Shown here in pieces: positions 59,445 through 64,000 of a stretch of 64,000 bases of DNA (position 1 is its first letter; every line of letters starts with the position of its first letter). The DNA comes from Catellatospora citrea (lineage in GTDB: Bacteria; Actinomycetota; Actinomycetes; Mycobacteriales; Micromonosporaceae). A program made the position numbers and the translations under genes. Where the stretch lies: positions 62,001 to 126,000 of the forward strand of contig NZ_RAPR01000003.1 in NCBI RefSeq assembly GCF_003610235.1, in the 5' to 3' direction. Under the pieces are notes generated by a model that searched no databases, had not been told where the DNA came from, and saw only the letters and a list, made by a program, of their open reading frames with translations.

Positions 59445-62308
59445 GGCCGCACCCGCAGGTACGCGGCGATGTCGGCGATGGTGGGGGTCTCGAAGAAGAC
59501 CTCCAGCGGCACGTCGCGGCCGAACTGCGCCAGGATGCGCACGTTGATCCGGGTGATGGTCAGCGAGTGGCCGCCGAGGTCGAACAGGTCCTCGTCGAGG
59601 CCGATGTCGTCGACGGACAGCACCTCCTGCCAGATGCCCTGCAACGCCCGCACCAGCTCGTCGTCCTCGCCGGCGGCGGGGGTGCCCGACGGCGCGCGGG
59701 CCGGGGCCGGTTCGGGCAGCGCGGCGCGGTCGAGCTTGCCGCTGGGAGTCACCGGGAGCTGGTCGAGGAACGTCCACGAGGTCGGCACGGTCGCCGCCGG
59801 CAGCTGCGACGCGAGGTGGCGGCGCAGCTCCGCGGGGTCCGGGGCGGTGCCACGGGCCACCAGGTAGGCGGCCAGGTCGCCGCCGCGCAGCGCGACGGCG
59901 GCGTGGGCGACGCCGGGGAACGCGCGCAGGTGGGATTCGATCTCCTCCAGCTCGATCCGGTGCCCGCGCACCTTGACCTGGCTGTCGGTGCGCCCGCCGA
60001 ACACCAGGCGGCCGTCGGCCGACCACCGGCACCGGTCGCCGGTGCGGTAGAGCCGCCCGCCGGTGTACGGGTCGGGGCCGAAGCGCTGCTCGGTGAGGTC
60101 GGCGCGGCGCAGGTAGCCGTCGGCGACGCCGTGGCCGCCGATGCACAGCTCGCCCCATACGCCGGCGGGCAGTGGACGGCCTTCGCCGTCCAGGATGTAG
60201 GTCTGCGTGTTGGCGATCGGGCGGCCGATGGTGATCCGGTCGGGTTCGGCGGGGATCTCCTCGGCGGTCGACCAGATCGTGGTCTCGGTCGGGCCGTACA
60301 CGTTGATCAGCCGGGTGACCCGGGCCCGCAGGTTCCGGGCCAGGTCGAGCGGGAGGGCCTCGCCTCCGGCGAGCGCGGTGACCGTGGACCGCCCGTCGAA
60401 ACCGGCTTCGAGCAGGACCTGCCAGGCCGACGGGGTGGCCTGCACGTGGGTGACGCCCTCGCGGGCGACCAACGCGCCGACGGCGCGGCCGTCCAGCGCC
60501 CCGGCCTCCCCAGCGATGACCAGGCGGCCGCCGGTGACCAGCGGCAGGAACAGCTCCAGCCCAGAGATGTCGAACGACAGCGGGGTGAGCCCGAGCCACC
60601 GGTCCCCCGGCCTGCTGCCGACCGTCTCGGCCAGGCCCAGCAGCAGGTTGGCCAGCGCGGCATGCGGCACGACGACGCCCTTGGGGCGGCCCGTGGTGCC
60701 CGAGGTGTACATGACGTACGCGGTGCCCGCGGGCACCTCGCCGCCGGTCGAGGCGGCCGGGACGGCGTCGAGTCCGTCGAGGACCAGCGCGGGCCGGGCG
60801 TCTTCGAGGATGAGCTCCTGCCGGGCCACGGGATACGCCGGGTCGACGGGCACGTACGCCGCCCCGGCGCGCATCACCGCCAGCATCGCCACGAGCGCCT
60901 GGCGGCCGCGGGGCATCCGGATCGCGACGAGCGAGCCGGGACCGGGCAGCCGCCCGGCCAGCTCGGCGACGGCGGCGTCCAGTTCGGCGTAGGTCAGCCG
61001 GTGGTCGCCGTCGACGACCGCGAGGTCGTGCGGGCGCAGCCGGGCCTGGGTGGCCAGCAGCTGCGTGACGGTGCCGCGCTGCTCGCGTGCCGTGTCGTTC
61101 CAGCCGTACAGCACGAGGTCGCGCTCGGCGGCGGGCATGACCGGCATCGTCGCGACGTCGGTGTCCGGGTCGGCGGCGACGGCGGCCAGCACGGTGCGCA
61201 GGTGTTCGCCGATCCGCCGCACCGCGGCGGTGGGCAGGTGGGCCGGGCTGTGCTGGAGGCTGACGGCGAGCTCGCCGTCGGGGCCGTCGACGAGCTGCAC
61301 GTGCAACGCGTTGCGGGCGGCGCCGTGGAACAGCGCCCACTGCACGTCGGCGGTGACGCCGGGGAAGGCGGGCGCCGGACCGCGGCGGCGGTAGCCGACC
61401 GACACCGGGGTCAGCGCCGGTGCGGCGCGCAGGCCGCTCACGACGTGGGCCAGGGGCACGGTGCGGTGCCGGTACACCTCCCGCAGGCGCGCACGCAGCT
61501 GCGCCGCGTAGTCGCGGAACCGGCCGGCGGCCGGGGCCACGCTGACGGGCAGCTCGTTGACGTGCAGCCCGATCCGTGGCGCGGTGTGCTCGTCGCGGGT
61601 GGACAGCCCGACGGCGACCGGCAGGCCGGCGTTGCCGTAGCGGGCCAGCAGCACGTGCACGGCGGCGAGCACCACCTCGAACCGGGTGAGGCCCGGGACG
61701 TCGGCCAGGGCCAGGGTCAGTTCGACGGCCTGCCCCGGCTCGGCTGCGGTCGGCGCGCCGGTCAGGTCGGGCAGCACGGCCTCGCCCGGGTCCGTCCAGT
61801 GACCGGCCCAGTACTCCCGCGCCGATGCCACCGCGTGCTCGCCGGGTTCCCCGTCGGACCCGGCGGGCAGCGGCGTCAGCTCCGCGCCGCGGTAGGCGGC
61901 GGCGAGGTCTGCCAGCAGCAGGTCCTTGGACATGCCGTCGAATACCAGGTGGTGGGCCGTGAACAGCAGCAGGTGCCGGGTGGGCGTGTCCCGCAGCAGC
62001 ACGAACCGGGCCAGCGGCCCGCGGCTCAGGTCGTACGGGCGGGCGATCTCCTCGCGTACCCGCGCCGCGCTGTGCGGCGCGTCGCCCAGCGTGATCTTCT
62101 CGGCGGCCGGGACCAGGCGGGGCAGGTCACCGTCGAGGGCCACGGCGCAGCCCAGGACCGGGTGCCGGGCGACGGTGGCGGCGCACGCCTCGCCGAGGGC
62201 GTGCCGGTCCAGTTCGCCGTCGAACCAGACCCCGAGCGCCATGTGGTACGCGGTGCCCGCCACCGCCGCCTGCTCGGTGAACCACATGCCGTGACTGATC
62301 GGGTTCAC
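59441..62308 (-). CDS. NRPS module C-A-PCP, predicted glycine-activating
   Basis: 955 residues. Condensation domain (about 1-410) with AHHLVFDG (His119, His120, Asp124). Adenylation domain (about 420-850) with YVMYTSGTTGRPKGVVV, VYGPTETTIW, YRTGDRCRW and PVTPSGKLDR. PCP (about 875-955) with DLGGHSLT (Ser915). Aligning the A4-A5 pocket by eye (FDISGLE at Asp580, HVQATPS, LAGGEAL, INVYGPTETTIW, Lys in A10) gives D-I-L-Q-L-G-V-I-W-K, one change from the glycine code DILQLGLIWK as I remember it. GTG 62308 overlaps the ligase stop by 4 nt; a longer upstream frame overlaps that gene and is rejected. Confidence 0.9.
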   Translation of the reverse strand: MNPISHGMWFTEQAAVAGTAYHMALGVWFDGELDRHALGEACAATVARHPVLGCAVALDGDLPRLVPAAEKITLGDAPHSAARVREEIARPYDLSRGPLARFVLLRDTPTRHLLLFTAHHLVFDGMSKDLLLADLAAAYRGAELTPLPAGSDGEPGEHAVASAREYWAGHWTDPGEAVLPDLTGAPTAAEPGQAVELTLALADVPGLTRFEVVLAAVHVLLARYGNAGLPVAVGLSTRDEHTAPRIGLHVNELPVSVAPAAGRFRDYAAQLRARLREVYRHRTVPLAHVVSGLRAAPALTPVSVGYRRRGPAPAFPGVTADVQWALFHGAARNALHVQLVDGPDGELAVSLQHSPAHLPTAAVRRIGEHLRTVLAAVAADPDTDVATMPVMPAAERDLVLYGWNDTAREQRGTVTQLLATQARLRPHDLAVVDGDHRLTYAELDAAVAELAGRLPGPGSLVAIRMPRGRQALVAMLAVMRAGAAYVPVDPAYPVARQELILEDARPALVLDGLDAVPAASTGGEVPAGTAYVMYTSGTTGRPKGVVVPHAALANLLLGLAETVGSRPGDRWLGLTPLSFDISGLELFLPLVTGGRLVIAGEAGALDGRAVGALVAREGVTHVQATPSAWQVLLEAGFDGRSTVTALAGGEALPLDLARNLRARVTRLINVYGPTETTIWSTAEEIPAEPDRITIGRPIANTQTYILDGEGRPLPAGVWGELCIGGHGVADGYLRRADLTEQRFGPDPYTGGRLYRTGDRCRWSADGRLVFGGRTDSQVKVRGHRIELEEIESHLRAFPGVAHAAVALRGGDLAAYLVARGTAPDPAELRRHLASQLPAATVPTSWTFLDQLPVTPSGKLDRAALPEPAPARAPSGTPAAGEDDELVRALQGIWQEVLSVDDIGLDEDLFDLGGHSLTITRINVRILAQFGRDVPLEVFFETPTIADIAAYLRVRP

Positions 62309-63798
62309 ACGCCACCTCCGGTGCCGGCGGGGAAGAGTTCCACCAGCTGTCGTTTGAGGACCTTGCCCGCGTCGTTGCGCGGGAGCTGATCGAGCACGAG
62401 CAGGTCGCCCGGCAGCTGGTGGTCGGCGAGCCGCTCGGCGAGGAACGCCCGGATACCGGGCAGGCCGACGTCGGCGGCGTCCGGGCGGGGCACGATCACC
62501 GCGGCGAGCCGCGCGCCGAGCACCGGGTGCGGCACGCCGACCACCGCGGCCGCGGCCACCCCGGGGTGCTCGTGCAGCGCGGCCTCCACCTCCAGCGTGG
62601 AGATCTTGTACGCGCCCGACTTGACCACGTCGCTGTCCCGGTCGGACAGGAACAGGAAGCCGTCGCACAGGCGGCCCAGGTCGCCCATCCGCACCCAGCC
62701 GTCCCGGAACGTGTCCCGGGTGGCGGTCTCGTCGCCGAGGTAGCGCCGGGCGTGCGGCGAGCGCAGCCACACGTGGCCGACCTCGCCGTCGGGCACCGGC
62801 CCGCCGTCGGCGCCGGTGATGCGGACCGCGCCGGTCGTCACCCGGCCGACGGCGTCGGGGCGGGCCGGGTCGAAGACCATGGTGGTGTGGGCGGGGGCCG
62901 CCTCGGTGGAGGTGTAGTGGTTGACGATCGCCGCGTTGGGGAACGCCTGGTTGAGCCGCAGCGCGACGGCCGGGGGCAGCGGCGCCGCGGTCGAGCCGAC
63001 CAGGTGTACGCCGGACAGGTCGACGCCGTCCAGCGCCCCGGATTCGAGCAGCTCGATCGCGGTCGCGGGCACCAGGAAGACCGTGCCGGCCTCGGGCAGC
63101 CGGGCGGCGAAGCGCCGGGGCGTGAACCGTGGCAGGGTCAGCGCCGCGGGCCGGGCGGTCAGCGCGTTGACGAGCATGGTCTGCGCGGCGTTGGTGCCGA
63201 TCGGGAAGGCATGCAGGAAGCGCCGGGAGTGCGCCAGCGCCAGCCGTCTGGGGTGGATCAGCGCGCCGTCGGTGAGGTTGGCGTGCGTCGCGGCGACGGC
63301 CTTGGGCTGTCCAGACGTGCCCGAGGTGAACAGGATCTGGGCGATCTCACCGGGCCGGGCGGCGTCGAGCACGCTCCGCGCGGCCAGGCGGTCGACCTCC
63401 GGCATGCCGGCCTCGACGAGCGCGTCGACGTCGCCGCGGCCGTCGATCACGAGGTCCGCGCCGCACGCGGCCAGCAGCTGGGCCAGCCGGACCGGGGGCA
63501 GCTGGTCGGGCAGCGGCACGGCGACCGCGCCCGCACGCTGCACGCCGCAGTACGCGACGGCGAAGCTCGTCCAGTCGCGGCCGGCGAAGACGAGCCCGAC
63601 CGGCGTGCCCGGGGCGACGCCCTTGGCGCGCAGCGCCGCGGCGACCGCGGTCGCGGCGTCGTCCCACTGCGCGAAGGTCAGCGCGTCGACGCCCGCGACC
63701 TCGATGGCGACGTCGGCGGGGTTGCGGGCACGCCGCCACGCCAGCAGCCCGGGGACTGTCCGGCATGGTTGCTGCGGTGGTTCGCCGATCCCGGGCAT
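62305..63798 (-). CDS. Acyl-adenylating ligase (AMP-binding)
   Basis: 497 residues, ANL superfamily. P-loop AQILFTSGTSGQPKAVAATH, then NHYTSTEAAPA, WVRMGDLGRLCDGFLFLSDRDSDVVKSGAYKISTLEVEAAL and the C-terminal lysine in RNDAGKVLKRQL. No fused carrier domain. It should activate a carboxylic acid and load it on CoA or on the free carrier protein two genes downstream. First gene of a five-gene operon joined by 4- to 8-nt overlaps. ATG 63798 has AGGAG upstream; an earlier in-frame opening to 63921 would cover the operator and is rejected. Confidence 0.87.
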   Translation of the reverse strand: MPGIGEPPQQPCRTVPGLLAWRRARNPADVAIEVAGVDALTFAQWDDAATAVAAALRAKGVAPGTPVGLVFAGRDWTSFAVAYCGVQRAGAVAVPLPDQLPPVRLAQLLAACGADLVIDGRGDVDALVEAGMPEVDRLAARSVLDAARPGEIAQILFTSGTSGQPKAVAATHANLTDGALIHPRRLALAHSRRFLHAFPIGTNAAQTMLVNALTARPAALTLPRFTPRRFAARLPEAGTVFLVPATAIELLESGALDGVDLSGVHLVGSTAAPLPPAVALRLNQAFPNAAIVNHYTSTEAAPAHTTMVFDPARPDAVGRVTTGAVRITGADGGPVPDGEVGHVWLRSPHARRYLGDETATRDTFRDGWVRMGDLGRLCDGFLFLSDRDSDVVKSGAYKISTLEVEAALHEHPGVAAAAVVGVPHPVLGARLAAVIVPRPDAADVGLPGIRAFLAERLADHQLPGDLLVLDQLPRNDAGKVLKRQLVELFPAGTGGGV

Positions 63799-63902
63799 GG
63801 GAGAACGTCTCCTAACGCGACCTGGAGCGGGGATCGGCATCTCGCCCGCGTATCGACACGAGTCTGCATCCGGGGGCGGCGGGCGGGGATCGGCCGAATG
63901 GA

Positions 63903-63935
63903 GGAAAGCGCTTTCCGCCATCGACGTCCTACGCT
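63903..63935 (+). promoter_or_regulatory. LacI-type palindrome and promoter
   Basis: GGAAAGCGCTTTCC (63903-63916) is a perfect 14-bp palindrome, the symmetric form of the half-sites at 41726 and 44990. TACGCT (63930-63935) is a -10 box ending 6 nt before an ATG at 63942. The -35 region of that promoter would fall in the palindrome. The ligase start on the other strand is 105 nt away. Confidence 0.6.
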
Positions 63936-63941
63936 GGCGTG

Positions 63942-64000
63942 ATGTCCACCCACGGCCGCACCGCCGACACCGGAGCCGCGCCCCGCGACACCGTCCTGCT
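63942..64000 (+). CDS. Start of an unidentified protein (cut by window edge)
   Basis: The first 19 codons of an open frame (MSTHGRTADTGAAPRDTVL) with a probable leaderless start directly after the TACGCT box. Too short to identify. Being under a sugar-type operator and divergent from the NRPS operon, it could be a sugar-responsive regulator or transporter gene, but that is a guess. Confidence 0.5.
   Translation, partial: MSTHGRTADTGAAPRDTVL

Noticed and set aside
59411..62389. 992-codon open frame on the plus strand opposite the NRPS
   Set aside because: Same kind of antisense artefact; the minus strand carries all NRPS core motifs.
1..64000. tRNA, rRNA or CRISPR features
   Set aside because: No cloverleaf-like sequence, rRNA segment or regularly spaced direct repeat was seen on either strand; a tRNAscan or CRISPR search would settle it.

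Overview
The window is high-GC DNA (roughly 70 percent or more by eye) with GTG starts, many 4-nt gene overlaps, leaderless starts and large GC-rich antisense reading frames. This points to an actinomycete. The mix of secreted plant-polysaccharide enzymes with a CBM2, LacI-type operators of the AAGCGCTT kind and PP2C/STAS pieces suggests a Micromonosporaceae-like organism, but I cannot fix the genus. I see no rRNA, tRNA or CRISPR array.

1-16200: an aldo/keto reductase cut by the window edge, a cation diffusion facilitator, a heterodimeric ABC exporter whose two ATPase domains are degenerate in complementary ways, a 14-helix MFS exporter, an unusually large single-chain biotin-dependent carboxylase (1816 residues), a MarR regulator divergent from an ABC exporter, and an HTH regulator. 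16210-17925: a decayed IS200/IS605-type element with a frameshifted tnpB and a nonsense-mutated tnpA. 17963-24208: a methyltransferase-like protein, a CASTOR/POLLUX-like channel, and an MFS pump divergent from its TetR regulator, which is coupled to a zinc alcohol dehydrogenase.

24239-41610: a secreted glucuronoyl esterase with a CBM2 under candidate xylan-type operators, then scattered housekeeping and regulatory genes: GNATs, STAS and PP2C proteins, a PHP phosphoesterase, a WYL regulator with a perfect 16+16 bp operator next to a DinB-like protein, an FGGY kinase, a two-component system coupled to a membrane protein, and several hypotheticals.

41611-49669: a CBM35-pectate lyase-like protein, a secreted SGNH esterase, and an operon of a sulfotransferase with two asymmetric ABC half-exporters. 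The lyase and the sulfotransferase operon are preceded by near-identical promoter modules with identical spacing. The sulfotransferase leader also carries two strong hairpins that look like an attenuator.

49691-56254: a lipoprotein serine hydrolase, a NUDIX hydrolase, and a small RiPP locus. The locus has a 96-residue protein, a radical SAM/SPASM enzyme, a 62-residue precursor with two copies of FDNRPTWDN, and a pentapeptide-repeat protein, with a divergent HTH/TPR regulator. It fits the three-residue-cyclophane (triceptide) type of peptide. This is the best candidate for an interesting system in the window.

56730-63798: a five-gene coupled mini-NRPS operon (acyl-adenylating ligase, C-A-PCP, free carrier protein, free condensation domain, glycosyltransferase). 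Its adenylation pocket reads closest to glycine. The start of a divergent gene under a perfect GGAAAGCGCTTTCC palindrome ends the window.
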